DNA of 64,000 nucleotides, taken from assembly GCF_000003815.2 (NCBI RefSeq), contig NC_049985.1:16321604-16385603 (forward strand), read 5' to 3'. Each line of letters opens with the position of its first letter. Position 1 is the first letter of the stretch. The notes under the pieces are model-generated. The model was not told the origin of the DNA. It did no database searches and worked only from the letters and a program-made list of their open reading frames with translations. This document shows positions 23,911-35,479 of the stretch, one piece after another. Position numbers and translations under genes: made by a program. This DNA comes from Branchiostoma floridae. Taxonomy: Eukaryota; Chordata; Leptocardii; Amphioxiformes; Branchiostomatidae.

Positions 23911-24551
23911 CGGGGAACGGGTTTTCTGCGCGTGGAGAATTTGCGCGTGCGCGTGAAAAATTTGCGCGTGAAAAAATAAAGTTCCTGAAATATGTCAGAA
24001 AATGTGCAGCAAGGAATTCTAAGGCAGAAAAATTTGATCCTATGATATAATTTCCCATATGTAACCAGAATTTTTGGTTTGAAAAAATCCTGATTTTTAG
24101 ATCCCTTGGGAATAGATTCATTTGCATATTTTGAACAATCCAAAATCCCATTAATATCACAGAAATACATGGAAAAATTACTTGTACGTGTGTGTATGAG
24201 GTTTTATATTGTAAAATGTTACAATTTGAGGCTTTTCTCCATTCTAGAAGCTTCATTTCATCTTTTTTGAAGCAGATTGTTTCACGCGCAGATTTCAAAC
24301 TTTTTTGCGCGTGAAAAGTTAACATTTGAAAATCACTTGAAAATCAATCAGATCGACATTTTGTACCCTAGAATGCAACAATACAATACTTAATTCCATT
24401 CTGTGCCATCTTGTTTCAGCTTTTTAAGTTTAAAACTGCAAATATTTTTTGAATCCCCTGGGAATCTGCTAATTTGCATATTGTCACGCGCAGATTTTTC
24501 ACGAGCAAGTTTTCACGCGCACATTTTTCACGCGCACAAAACCCCATCCCG
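23911..24551. mobile_element. MITE with cgcgtg-rich termini
   Basis: 641 bp. Inverted ends cggggaacgggttttctgcg and (reverse) cgggatggggttttgtgcg, followed by repeated gcgcgtgaaaaatt motifs at both ends. Flanking ataat on both sides is a 5-bp target duplication. No transposase ORF. Confidence 0.8.
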
Positions 24552-24648
24552 ATAATCGTATTGTACTCAAATAAAAATGTCATACATGGCTGAAATTAGA
24601 AACATAAGAAACTTTTTGGCATGAGTTTATATGGTTATCCTATTGTCC

Positions 24649-25002
24649 CAGGGCTCGAAATTCATTTTTGGGATTAGGTGCACTGGTGCACGCAGGTTAA
24701 AAGATTGGGTGCACCCAAAAATGTTTGGGTGCAACACTTAAATTTAAGTAGAATGTAAAAAAAAAACTAATAACAAAACTTAGTTATAAGCTATCAAATT
24801 CTTAAAATAACATGACAGACATTTATATTATCTTTCTAACACTTAGATGTGAAGAATATGTATACTAGTATACTCGATCTTTCCATACATAAACTTAAGA
24901 AAATATTTGGGTGCACCCTGTGCACCCACTGAAAAAAATTGGGTGCACAGTTCCAATTTGGGGTGCACCTGGGTGCACATGCACCCAGTATTTTGAGCCC
25001 TG
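24649..25002. mobile_element. hAT-like element with gggtgcacc motifs and 5-bp TSD
   Basis: 354 bp from cagggctcgaaat to ttttgagccctg, flanked on both sides by tgtcc. Both subterminal regions carry many copies of a gggtgcacc-type motif in either orientation. Non-autonomous. Confidence 0.82.
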
Positions 25003-27283
25003 TGTCCTCATGTAAAAAAATTATTATGATGTCAACAAAATAAAACAAATACCAATATCATTAAAACCTCATACATTATAAGTTAGAAGTTTACAATATT
25101 GTAATATACAGACCAATAAACTAAGATAAAATCACGTCATACATTTACTATCGACATCAAACAACCAATCTGATGTGACAGTATTTTAGATGTAAATATT
25201 ATGATAAGTTTTAGTAACAGTTCCCATTTCACATAGTTGGTCTTCCATAGTATGTATTATCTATAATATTTAGCTCTAGGGTTACAATGATGTGTATTTC
25301 TAAATTGTGGTATAAAAAAAAAATATCTATCATATTGTAGGTACATTATGCAAATAATATCTATTGTGCCTATTTACAATTTCCAAGTCAAGGACACTCA
25401 TTATTCCCTATGAAAAATTCAATAGTTTTCATAATGAGCAGTTCTATACTACAGGTGCTTAATAGACCTGAAAAGTCACTAAGCAACTGAACAATGCATT
25501 AGTTATCAGGCAGTTGCAGGGTCATGTCAATGTTTAACACTACTAAAGCTGTGGTATCAGCCCTATGTACTAGACAAACACAAACCTAGACTTTGGATCT
25601 TCGACAACAGGTGAAAGTGAGGTCAAGCAGCACCTGTACAATATGTTTGGATAGAAACTTCTGGAACATGAGCATACTCTTCAAACTATACATCATAAAA
25701 TAGCTGCACAATATGAGAACTACAGCCACATAATCATTTGGCTTACAAAACAGTGATCATGAGATCTGCAATTTTAAAACAGTAAGATATACAATTCAAG
25801 GACAAATTCAAGGCTTACTTCATATAGGCAAAACTAATTCCAGAAATACTGATCGTAGTTATAGGAGATGCACTTAAGACACCACATCATCTAAAAAAGT
25901 TTTCATTACAATTTCTTTTGAACTTTTTTAATAACAGATCATGTTCTCAAAATAAAAGATAAATACATAGCACCTGGATAAAAGAAAAGGTACTCTTTTA
26001 ACTTAAGATTAAGCTTGGTACAGAATCCAACCCAACAAGCTGTCTACTGCAAAATAGTGAACAATAACAGGATGTCAAAAATCTTTTGTAATCAATCATG
26101 ATAAATGACATTGTCTGAAACTACTAGTAGTAAACATTATGGTGCAAACTCTTGGTAAACAAGTGAGCAAGATCAGAAGTACATATTAACTGGAGGAAAA
26201 TACATGTAATCTAATTTAAAGCCCAGAACTTGACTAGTGAAAGGGATAATCCATTTATCAATGGCCTGTTAAGATTACTACCTCACCTTTCTTCAGCACA
26301 CCTTCCTACCTACCTACCCAAAGTTATCTGGTTTTGTTCCAACAATCTCACTAACACCAACCTACAGCAAACAGTTAAGCCTTTCTATGTTAAACATTTA
26401 CACGATAGTATATTTGCAGAGGGCATGGTAGCTAGCAGTTGGTACCATATGGCTGCAACATTCGAAGCATTTTAACCTATGAAAAAAGTATGGCAATTTG
26501 TCCTGCAATAACCATTTTGCCCCAAGCAACAACAACACATATGTGGACACTAGTAGTACTACTACTACTAGTAGTAGGACCTTCTGTTTCTTCTTACTAA
26601 ACCAGTTCAAAAACACAATTTTCTTTCACTAAAGTTCAATCCTCTGCAAATAGTTACAAATACAAGAGTACAAAAATTCTTCAAGTGTAACCTTTTCAAC
26701 GTTGCGCCATTGTGGATTCTCAATAAGGTTTCTGGTGGGATAACCTGCATATATAGCGAGTAGGTATGAAGACGCGTGAGCGTGGGTACATCCAAACAAC
26801 AAACATGGCAAACAGGTTTTCCTACCAAATTTCTACCCACGGTTGAACTATCGCCACTCGGGGGCGTCCTGAATTTACATCAACAATGCTGCCTTCCTTG
26901 AGAAAGCTAACATATCGGTATCCTACAAATAAGGGTCTATTCACTCACAAGTCCTGAACTTGCCTGTATTGTCAGTGCAATAAGAAGGTAAGCTGAGTTA
27001 GGTCCGGATGTCTAGACGTCTTCATGTTCAAACAAACACAAAGGTAACCATACACCCCCGGGCAACTTAATACATCAACTCTGAACTTTACCCTCTGACC
27101 TGCATTGTTTGGTGCAACACCTGAATATAACACACCACCAGCCAACATGAAATACGACACCCTAATGGCTACTAGGTTAAATACAAGGGTGCAATACACT
27201 GTAGAACTTCAAACTTTTTTGAGTTATCATAAATAAATACAAATGGAGACACAGAAAAAAGGAAGGTTGGTTCAACTTGTTAA
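25003..27283. other. No gene recognised
   Basis: AT-rich sequence without a supported exon or clear repeat. A short open stretch on the minus strand near 26750-26820 ends at a weak donor, but I could not connect it with confidence to the exon at 23231. Confidence 0.4.
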
Positions 27284-27983
27284 AGGCATACTACGGGATT
27301 TTTGAATAAAACAAAAAGTAGCTTTTCCTACTTTTTCTTTACATTGTTAGTTCAATCAACCCTATAGCATTGCATACCAATATTCATTGAGAGATGCTGC
27401 GACATCAATGCACCACATAAGCATGATGTATAAAAATTGTGATCTTCCAAGAAACAGATGGGCACAGGCTGGTTACTGTACTGCCTCTGTGTGTTGTTGT
27501 TTCTTGCTTATCAGCCTGGCTTCCCAGTGGGGGGTCAGTTGACAGTTCCTCTGAGTACAGTAGACTAGCTTTCTGTACAAGGTTTCTTGCAGTTTTGAAG
27601 GGAATATGACCTTAGCTTGTTGATATCCTACGAAATAGACTAATAAGTTCATGATTATATGCTATTTTAGAATGATTAGATATTGGTGTTTCCAAAGAAG
27701 GTCTCCATTGTTTTCTTTATCTGCAGTCTGCCATGCATGTGCTAACTGATTACCCCACCCCGGGGGACCTACCGGTGGCAAGCAAGACCCGGAGGGTCTA
27801 ACTTGGGGGGACACAAGGTTATAGGGTGCCTAGAGCGGAATGTTTGTAGACTAATCCTTTACGTCCCTAACGTGAAATAATGACACAAAAGTGTCAAAAA
27901 GTGACAAAAAGTAGTAGTAAATCTGATATTTCTTAATTCTAGAATATTTCAAATTTGAGCGCAAAAAACTGCGTAGTATGCCT
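27284..27983. mobile_element. TTAA-flanked MITE
   Basis: 700 bp with inverted ends aggcatactacg and cgtagtatgcct, bounded by TTAA on both sides (27280-27283, 27984-27987). TTAA duplications are the mark of piggyBac and Kolobok transposons. No coding capacity. Confidence 0.85.
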
Positions 27984-27987
27984 TTAA

Positions 27988-30160
27988 AAATTCTGTTTTC
28001 ATGCATAGTTTAGTACATTTAAACTTTGACATGAAATTGTCAGTTGATAGTAATTGCACTTACATAAATATTCTATTGTTTAGGGTAAAAACTGCAAGTA
28101 CTGCATGACTTACCTGAGCACCTCCCAAGGACACTTACAAATTACATTTACATATCACATTATGCACCTGTCAATCTGATTTACCACAGTAGTAAAACCT
28201 AAAGAGAATGTGTTTAGATCAGTCCTTATAATGCCACCAGTAAGGTTATACTACGTATACATACCAGCATTTCTACAAGCTATGCCACATGATACCACTG
28301 TTTTAACAATTGCCATGAGCCAACACTTGAAACAACTCTATTTTAAACAACATGTATGACTATGAGCACATGATAAGCTGCACTAACTACAATGTACATG
28401 CATATACTGCAATTTCATATGGTTATATTAAAGTTGTTGCAACTATGTTGAAAAGACAGTTCTACAGAATATTACGTATGTATAAAAATTATCAGCAAAT
28501 ATATATATTAATTATCATAATATATAAATCAAACTTGGATATATCATATTGGATCTGAAGGTACGCCCTTCAGTTGAATAGGGCTAATTTGCAAGGAGGC
28601 CAATCCCATATCACATTTCTAAACACCACACGCCATGGATAACAGTTAAATCTGCCAGTTAAACAATTAAACAAACTGTTGAAAATACACAATGTACCTG
28701 CAAGACACCAGGAGAAAATATCTAACTTTGATAACAGAATGAGCAGGGTGCTTTTCCATACACACCGACTTACACATACAGGTGTACCTTATATACCTGC
28801 TGCCATGACACCATGGCACAGGTATGTCAAGTGAGCCATGACGACCTTAAGGGTCAAGTTACTAGGTGCGCACATGTAAAGAATAGATCTCTGTCTGCAT
28901 TGGTGAAAACAACATGGCCTTGATGACAGTGTTAAAACATTGAAAGTTTTTACATTTTTATGATGTTAGGGATGATCCACAAAGTAATTTTGTTTATAAG
29001 AAGCAAACATGAGTTTCATAAAATAGCATAATAAATGTTGTTTAACATCCATATTCTAAACCTCCATGGCACAACAAAGCACAGAGAAACTTCCTGGTTG
29101 TGTGTTTCGAAAGTTGACACTGTGTCCGAGCAATATGACAGAGCGCTCACTGAATTTCATCGATAAAAAAAAACAAATCTCTTTATGCTTGGCCGTGGAG
29201 CATTTTGTTGTCTTCTTGGTTATACTTGTATGTTATGCATGACAATCCCAAAGTAACATATCCAATTTAGGACACAGCGACACTGCCAATGTGCAGTGAG
29301 ATACCCGCTTTACTTACCTACAAAAAAACAATGTTGAAAGTTCACCAGCTAATCCAGTTGTGCAAATTATGAATAAGGCATATAAAAAAACAGAAGTCTG
29401 GTACCGCCATAGGTTTCATGATCATTATACTTGTAAGCAGGTTCAAGGTATGACCTGGGTAGGCACAAGGTCAAAGGTGAAAGCCCCTAACTTGTAAACA
29501 AGTCTTGTCTAGCCAAGGAGGTTAAAATTGGTCTAGCATGTCCAGAAGCTTCAAGGATATGTTATCCACAATGCATCACACCGAGGAGGTGAAAAAAAGG
29601 AACCTCCTTGATCACATGTACATGCACGCGCAGTTTGAACAGTGAAAGTGGTTAGTGTTTTAGAACAGGTGCTACATAAGAAGTGAATGCGCATGCGTGA
29701 ACGAGTGAAGACACGTCTGGCTGAGGCTGCTGAGAAGAACGGAAAAAGTTTGACTTTTCGTACTTTCTAGAATAGTCCGAACACAGATTTTTTACTTGAA
29801 CGGAAGAAGAAAAGACTAGTTAGACTTCTGCTGGAAAATTTGTAAGATTTTTAGGCTAGGTAGCCGTCTTTTTTTACCAAAAACAGCAGGACAACAGCGC
29901 TACGCTGTCCGCCATCTTGGTCTTCCCGTACAAGTTCGTACACGTAGCTTTTTCTTGATAAAATAGTCGGACATAGCTTAGTAGGACAAAAATTGTAAGG
30001 GATAAAAATCCTTGTATTTTACTAGCCGTAATTTCTTCTTAAAATTTTAACAATAGTCTGACTTTTTGCTTTTAATGTAGGATTTAGATTGGGCATCTTT
30101 GTTAGGTCACGAGGGTAGCCATTTTGTATCGCTCATGTTTAGAAGTTTTATATCGAGTAG
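27988..30160. other. No certain gene; possible minus-strand first exon near 29915
   Basis: No supported exon. Near 29880-29917 the minus strand reads caagATGGCGGACAGCG, a YY1-type start context, and is open for 12 codons to a gtaaaa donor. It would read into a stop if joined directly to the exon at 23231. A small inverted pair aaggaggtt/aacctcctt sits at about 29510-29605. Confidence 0.3.
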
Positions 30161-30447
30161 GCTAACTAGCGCAGCATTTTAGATCTTTACTAGGCAACTC
30201 AGAGACGGTACATTGACTGCACTAGACTAGATAGGGACCAGCCAGGCTCTTTTAGTACTTAGGCCACTGTTAGAAATTTCTATACTCTAGTTTAGACTTG
30301 AGTTGGCTAACTAGCGCAGCATTTTAGATTTTTACTAGGCAACTCAGAGACGGTACATTGACTGCACTAGACTAGATAGGGATCAGCCAGGCTCTTTTAG
30401 TACTTAGGCCACTGTTAGAAATTTTTATACTCTAGTTTAGATTTGAA
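30161..30447 (+). repeat. Two tandem 5' UTR monomers of the LINE (145 bp)
   Basis: gctaactagcgcagcatttt recurs exactly 145 bp apart (30161 and 30306), and the units are nearly identical up to tactctagtttaga. Tandem promoter monomers occur at the 5' ends of some LINEs such as mouse L1, so these may carry the internal promoter. Confidence 0.85.
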
Positions 30448-30538
30448 GAAGCCATCCTGAATTCCTGTCCCTAATTTCAACCTCTCCACCCAGTGTCGGG
30501 GAATTTAGACTCAAGACACAGTAAGGATAGTCAAAAAT

Positions 30539-30728
30539 TCCAGTGGTGGGAAAAGCCACACAGGACAAGGATACTAATTTATGACATATTCCGGTGGTGG
30601 GAAAAACCACATAGGCCCAGAAGTGCACACCGATTTGGGAATAGGATTTGGCAAGATCTAATGAAGTGGACTTCCAGTGGCAGGAAAAGCCATCATAATT
30701 CCTGTGGTAGGAAAAACCACATAGGCCC
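30539..30728 (+). repeat. Four short hairpin repeats in the LINE 5' UTR
   Basis: Four copies of ttccngtggtgggaaaaacc followed by acataggccc-like sequence (about 30539, 30590, 30672, 30699). In each, gtggt pairs with accac across a ggaaa loop, giving a mini-hairpin in the RNA. They could be a protein-binding or translation element upstream of ORF1. Confidence 0.75.
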
Positions 30729-30857
30729 AAGGCCACGAGCAAGACCATAATCATCTAGTCAGTGGAGAATCAGGTCTCAAGAAAAGCAAGCCACAAGGAA
30801 TTACAGAGAAGGGAAGAATAGCCAGTAACAAAAGCACAACGAAGTACAAGATAACGA

Positions 30858-31733
30858 GTGCTGGTCATTAAATCTGTGAAGCACACAATGAATGAGTGTA
30901 GCAAAGAAATCTGGAATTGTGACATTTGTATGAAAACCCTGGACGATAAAAAAGGATGTCAAGCCTTAACATGCGATGGCTGTGAGAAACATTACTGCCT
31001 GACCTGTACCAAATTTGAGCAGGGTGAATTCAAGGCCCTACGTAAACTACAGAGGGATGATGTATGTTGGTTTTGCACAGGATGCAAGAATGACCTACAT
31101 AAGATGTTGAAAAGGGGGAAAGAAAAACAAGACAACAATGCCATCCTGGAGAATATCCTAAACAGACTTGACAAAATTGAAGAGAAAATAAGTACAACAA
31201 AAGAGACAAAGCCACGGGAAGAAACCGGTACCGGGCAGGTGGAGGAAATTGTGAAAAAGACCATAGCTGAACACAAAACAGAGGAAAGGGATAGAGAAAA
31301 TAGAGAGATGAATATAATCATCCACAGAGTACCTGAGCCAACTCAAACAAATGCAGAAGAAAGAGGGATACATGATACAAGGTTTGCTGAGCGGCTGTTT
31401 GCTGAACCACTAGAACTGGGTAAGATTGACATTAGAAACACAGTTCGGCTGGGGAAGAAGAATGAATCAACACCGAGACCCCTAAAAGTGGTACCACAGA
31501 ACAAAGATGACAAGAAGAGAATCATGATCAGACTCAAGAAGCTAAAGCATGCAGATGAAATGTTTAGAGGCATCAGCGTATGTGATGACCTTAACAAGGA
31601 AGAAAGAGAATTGTTGAAACAAAAAGTACAAGAGGCTAAAGATCTGGAAAAAAACCAAGAAACGGAGGGCTACTGGAAGTACCGAGTAAGGGGCCCTCCG
31701 TGGAACCTCCAAATAAGGAGGATAAAGGCTTAG
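30858..31733 (+). CDS. LINE ORF1: PHD finger and coiled-coil RNA-binding protein
   Basis: 291 residues. A PHD-type zinc finger spans about 20-77 (CDIC, CDGC, HYCLTC, CWFCTGC). A coiled coil follows (about 90-150, ILENILNRLDKIEEKIS), then an L1-ORF1-like domain (NIIIHRVPEP, about 150-280). ORF1 proteins coat the element RNA into a ribonucleoprotein. A second Met at residue 11 (30888) may be the true start. It overlaps ORF2 by 34 nt in a different frame, so ORF2 translation needs reinitiation or frameshifting. Confidence 0.85.
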   Translation: MLVIKSVKHTMNECSKEIWNCDICMKTLDDKKGCQALTCDGCEKHYCLTCTKFEQGEFKALRKLQRDDVCWFCTGCKNDLHKMLKRGKEKQDNNAILENILNRLDKIEEKISTTKETKPREETGTGQVEEIVKKTIAEHKTEERDRENREMNIIIHRVPEPTQTNAEERGIHDTRFAERLFAEPLELGKIDIRNTVRLGKKNESTPRPLKVVPQNKDDKKRIMIRLKKLKHADEMFRGISVCDDLNKEERELLKQKVQEAKDLEKNQETEGYWKYRVRGPPWNLQIRRIKA

Positions 31734-34648
31734 AATCAGAAAACATCAACCAAGGAACAAACTGCAGAAAAAAGTCAGACATTAAAGTCTTATACACCAA
31801 CATTGACTGCCTAACTAACAAGAAAGCAGAATACCTTGCGGTGATAGATAATGAGGCACCTGATGTTATAGTTACAACAGAAACAAACCCGAAAAACTCA
31901 AGATTCAAAATGTCACCAGCAGATCTACAAATAGCAGGTTATACGGTGCACACAAATGCAATGAAGGATGGAGTACGTGGTGTTGCAGTACATGTCAGAA
32001 GTAACCTAGTTGCTGGGGAACCGGACATGCCTGAGGAAGTTAGAGCTATGGAGACAGTTATGGTAGAGGTAAAGCTCCATCAGAATGATAAATTACTAAT
32101 CATGGCAATATACAGAAGCCCTAACTCAACTGTGGAAAACAATGAGAAACTGTACAATATGCTAAAGAACTGCAACAGGGGGAAATATACCCATGTGTTA
32201 CTTCTAGGAGATTTCAACTACCCAGACATAGCCTGGAGAGAAGGCGAGGGGTTGACACGCTCGGCCAACAGAGAAGGGAATAAGTTTCTCGAAGCCACGA
32301 GAGACGCCTATTTATTCCAACACGTGTCATTTCCTACAAGGCATAGGCCGAGTCAAGAAAGCAACATACTTGATCTGATATTCACCAATGAAGGACACAT
32401 GGTTGATGACATAAAGACAAGTCCACCTATTGGGAAGAGTGATCATGTTGTACTGTCTTTCGTGTATAAGTGCTATGCTGAGAGGTCTCAGACTAGACCA
32501 GAGTACTTCAAGTACAATAAGGGGGACTATCAACAGATGGCGCAAGAACTTGATACGGACTGGGAGGAACTCCTATTAGGCAAATCAGTAGAAGAAAGTT
32601 GGCTACTTTTTGCTGACAGGGTAAAAGGCGCCACAGAGAAATGCATACCAAAAGCGACTTTAAAAATGAAAGAAGGTCTACCATGGAGAAACAGGGACCT
32701 CATAAGTAAGCTGAACAAAAAACAAAAAGCTTGGAAGAAATATCAAGAATCAAAAAAAGACAAAGATTACAAAAGCTATACAAAGGCAAGGAACCAAGCT
32801 CGCTGGGCAGCCAGAAAAGCCGCAAAAAACTACGAGAAAGAAATGGCATACAACATTAAGGGCAACCCAAAACTGTTTTGGAAATATGTAAATAGTAAAT
32901 CCAAGACAAGAGAGAGCATCCCAGAACTAAATGATGGAAATGAAATTGCAAAAACGGACAGAGAAAAAGCAGAAACTTTAAATAAATTCTTTGTGAGCAC
33001 GTTCACTGAGGAAAGAACTGGCACCATACCACAAGCAAAAAAACAAAATGTGAATGCACTGCTGTCTATGGTTGAACTGTCAGTGGAGGACATTGGCAAG
33101 AGACTGAAAGAGGTAAACCAGAATAAAACCATGGGTCCAGACGGGATTCATCCGAGAATTCTGAAGGAACTGGCAGAAATCCTGGCAAAGCCACTGTACA
33201 TTATTTTTAATAAGTCACTAGAAGAGGGGAGGTTACCGAATGACTGGAAAGTCGGGCATATCACGCCAATATTCAAGAAAGGGAGTAAAAAACTACCGAG
33301 TAATTATAGACCAGTGAGCCTAACATCAGTAACAGGAAAGATACTGGAAAGTATCATCAGAGACGAGATCGTAGATCATATGCGAGCTCACAGTCTGTTT
33401 ACAGAGAACCAACACGGCTTCCTACCGGGAAGATCCACGACGACACAAATACTAGAATGTCTTGACGACTGGACGACTTGGATTGAGCAAGGCTGGCCAG
33501 TGGATGTAATATATCTCGATTTCCAAAAAGCTTTTGACTCGGTACCAATTGAGAGACTACTGAGAAAGGTCGAAAGCTACGGGATATGTGGTAACTTGCT
33601 CCAATGGGTGAGGTCTTTCCTGACGGAACGCAAGCAGCGAGTTTGCGTGAACGGAGCACGCTCAAGTTGGGCAAATGTCACTAGCGGAGTACCGCAGGGT
33701 AGCGTTCTCGGTCCGGTTCTATTTACAATTTTCATCAACGACATGCCAGAAGTAGTACAGAGCAAATCAAAACTTTTTGCAGACGACACGAAAGTCTATC
33801 GAAGTGTATGTAACATAAAGGACTGTGAATACCTACAGAAAGACCTTAACAGCTTGCAAGAATGGGCAAACAAGTGGCAATTAAGGTTCCACCCCAGCAA
33901 ATGTATTGTTCTGAGGGTGGGCTCTAAGCACCCAGAGTTTACATACCACATGATTGACCAGTCTGCGGCGAAGGTGAACCTGACCTTCAACAAAGAGGAA
34001 AAAGATCTGGGAATTACTATAGATCAAGACTTGATGTTTGAAAATCACATCTTATCCATTGCATCAAAGGCCAATCAAATGGCGGGTATCATGTGGCGAA
34101 CATTCCACCATGTGGATAAGGAAATCTTCACTCTGTTATATAAGTCACTAATAAGACCCCACATTGAGTATGGTGGCCCGATATGGTCCCCGAGTACGTG
34201 GAGATTGACTGACCTCTTAGAAAATGTGCAAAGGAGAGCGACGAAAAGGGTTCCCGGTCTGAAGGATCTATCATATGAAGAAAGACTCCGAGCCTTGAAA
34301 TTGCCAACACTACTGTATCGACGGCTGAGGGGAGACCTCATCAATACGTACAAATATGTGCATGGACTGTATGACACAAAGCCTTGCTTAACAGAAAAAA
34401 TAAGGGACAGCAGAACTAGGGGTCACAGTCTACGCCTAACAAGATGTGCATCAAACAACAGCAGAAGACAGGCTTTCTTCAGTAGTAGAGTGGTACCTTG
34501 GTGGAATGGGTTGACAGAGGAGGTGGTAACAGCACCGTCAGTAAACAGTTTTAAAATAAGACTTGACAGACTGATGGAGAACCACCCAGTAGTGTACAAC
34601 TACAGGGCCTTGGATAATCCCCATAAACCAAACATCACAGTCAGCTGA
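31700..34648 (+). CDS. LINE ORF2: AP endonuclease and reverse transcriptase
   Basis: 982 residues, uninterrupted. The N-terminal APE-type endonuclease has YTNIDCLTNK, the acidic TETNP (about 60), LLGDFNYPDIAW (about 168-179) and SDHVVLS (about 248). The reverse transcriptase has GPDGIHPRILKEL, NYRPVSLTS, YLDFQKAFDSV (about 604), SGVPQGSVLGPVLF and the catalytic FADD (about 692-695). A C-terminal conserved region follows. The protein nicks target DNA and copies the element RNA into it. All catalytic motifs are present, so the copy may be competent. No RNase H domain was seen. Confidence 0.95.
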   Translation: MEPPNKEDKGLESENINQGTNCRKKSDIKVLYTNIDCLTNKKAEYLAVIDNEAPDVIVTTETNPKNSRFKMSPADLQIAGYTVHTNAMKDGVRGVAVHVRSNLVAGEPDMPEEVRAMETVMVEVKLHQNDKLLIMAIYRSPNSTVENNEKLYNMLKNCNRGKYTHVLLLGDFNYPDIAWREGEGLTRSANREGNKFLEATRDAYLFQHVSFPTRHRPSQESNILDLIFTNEGHMVDDIKTSPPIGKSDHVVLSFVYKCYAERSQTRPEYFKYNKGDYQQMAQELDTDWEELLLGKSVEESWLLFADRVKGATEKCIPKATLKMKEGLPWRNRDLISKLNKKQKAWKKYQESKKDKDYKSYTKARNQARWAARKAAKNYEKEMAYNIKGNPKLFWKYVNSKSKTRESIPELNDGNEIAKTDREKAETLNKFFVSTFTEERTGTIPQAKKQNVNALLSMVELSVEDIGKRLKEVNQNKTMGPDGIHPRILKELAEILAKPLYIIFNKSLEEGRLPNDWKVGHITPIFKKGSKKLPSNYRPVSLTSVTGKILESIIRDEIVDHMRAHSLFTENQHGFLPGRSTTTQILECLDDWTTWIEQGWPVDVIYLDFQKAFDSVPIERLLRKVESYGICGNLLQWVRSFLTERKQRVCVNGARSSWANVTSGVPQGSVLGPVLFTIFINDMPEVVQSKSKLFADDTKVYRSVCNIKDCEYLQKDLNSLQEWANKWQLRFHPSKCIVLRVGSKHPEFTYHMIDQSAAKVNLTFNKEEKDLGITIDQDLMFENHILSIASKANQMAGIMWRTFHHVDKEIFTLLYKSLIRPHIEYGGPIWSPSTWRLTDLLENVQRRATKRVPGLKDLSYEERLRALKLPTLLYRRLRGDLINTYKYVHGLYDTKPCLTEKIRDSRTRGHSLRLTRCASNNSRRQAFFSSRVVPWWNGLTEEVVTAPSVNSFKIRLDRLMENHPVVYNYRALDNPHKPNITVS

Positions 34649-34719
34649 TTGCAGAGAGGAAGAAACAGTTGATCAGGAGCGGTTCCATGGAGTGCGAACT
34701 CCTACCCAACCGAAGGACC

Positions 34720-34754
34720 TCTACTCTACTCTACTCTACTCTACTCTACTCTAC
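34720..34754 (+). repeat. (ctact)n tail of the LINE
   Basis: About seven perfect ctact pentamers follow the ORF2 3' UTR. Short tandem 3' tails instead of poly(A) are usual in CR1 and L2-type LINEs, so this marks the element's 3' end. Confidence 0.9.
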
Positions 34755-35460
34755 ACATGTACCTGTGTAGGTACAAAAACAGTTTCTGACCTAAATAGCA
34801 ATACCTGTTTATTGTCAGGGCGCCCCACACAGTGGGTGGGACTATAAACGTTTTGTCACGCCTCACCGCTCCCCCAGGTTAGCATAATTACAACATGTCT
34901 AGTCAGGGGGCAAAGGTCGTGGCGTTGGGAGGCGGGAAAGGGGAGGGTGATTTTGACGAGGGAAACATAAATCATTTGCCACGTTTTGGGACACATTCTT
35001 TCTGTACGTGTATACATAACAATCGCATGAAATCTATTGACAGTAGTAGCATTGATTCACTGTAATCAAGGAGGTTAAAAATCACTTTTTTAAACCTCGT
35101 TGCTGTGATGACCAAGATCGCACACGCGCAAAAAACGACTTGCAAGTGTGTACAAACCGGTAGAACAAGAACCCAGATCCGAGCGACAGAGTGAAGAGTA
35201 GCGGGAACCGAATACGGGTATACAGCCGGCCTATGTTGACCATGACGATTTTTAGTTCCAAACCAAACTTCAGCGGTCCAAAGCGAAGCAAACTCCGACG
35301 AACTCGTGAGAAACAGCTGCGAACCTCCCCGTAAATAACTAATGAGGGTGCCTGCGTTGTTAGCCATAACGCACGAGACAAGGACTCTGATTGGTTACAT
35401 TTCTCAAGAAGAAACTATTTGTCAAATTTCATCCAATCAGAATGTTTCTAGCAACTTCAT
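34755..35460. other. Intergenic, upstream of AMDHD2
   Basis: GC- and CpG-richer than the introns, with no exon supported. Includes tcaaggaggttaaaaatc (about 35068), similar to a string near 29510. Probably the AMDHD2 promoter region. Confidence 0.4.
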
Positions 35461-35479
35461 GAAGAAAATCCCGTCATGC

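Larger units (their letters stand above)
30161..34754 (+). mobile_element. Full-length CR1/Jockey-like non-LTR retrotransposon
   Basis: The plus-strand element has tandem 5' monomers (30161-30447), four hairpin repeats (30539-30728), ORF1 (PHD finger plus coiled coil), ORF2 (endonuclease plus reverse transcriptase) and a 3' ctact pentamer tail (34720-34754). Both ORFs are intact, so the copy is young. The 5' boundary is uncertain; the unit may extend upstream toward 29.7 kb. It lies between the minus-strand transcription unit near 29.9 kb and the AMDHD2 leader at 35.5 kb. The microsatellite tail instead of poly(A) and the PHD-bearing ORF1 point to the CR1 group, but the clade needs a tree. 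Confidence 0.9.

Noticed and set aside
26607-26840. Minus-strand ORFs as first exon of the orphan exon at 23231
   Set aside because: A frame can be forced (ending ...TRYICR), but the donor is weak and nothing else supports the join.
30992-34377. Minus-strand ORFs across the LINE
   Set aside because: Antisense shadows of ORF1 and ORF2.
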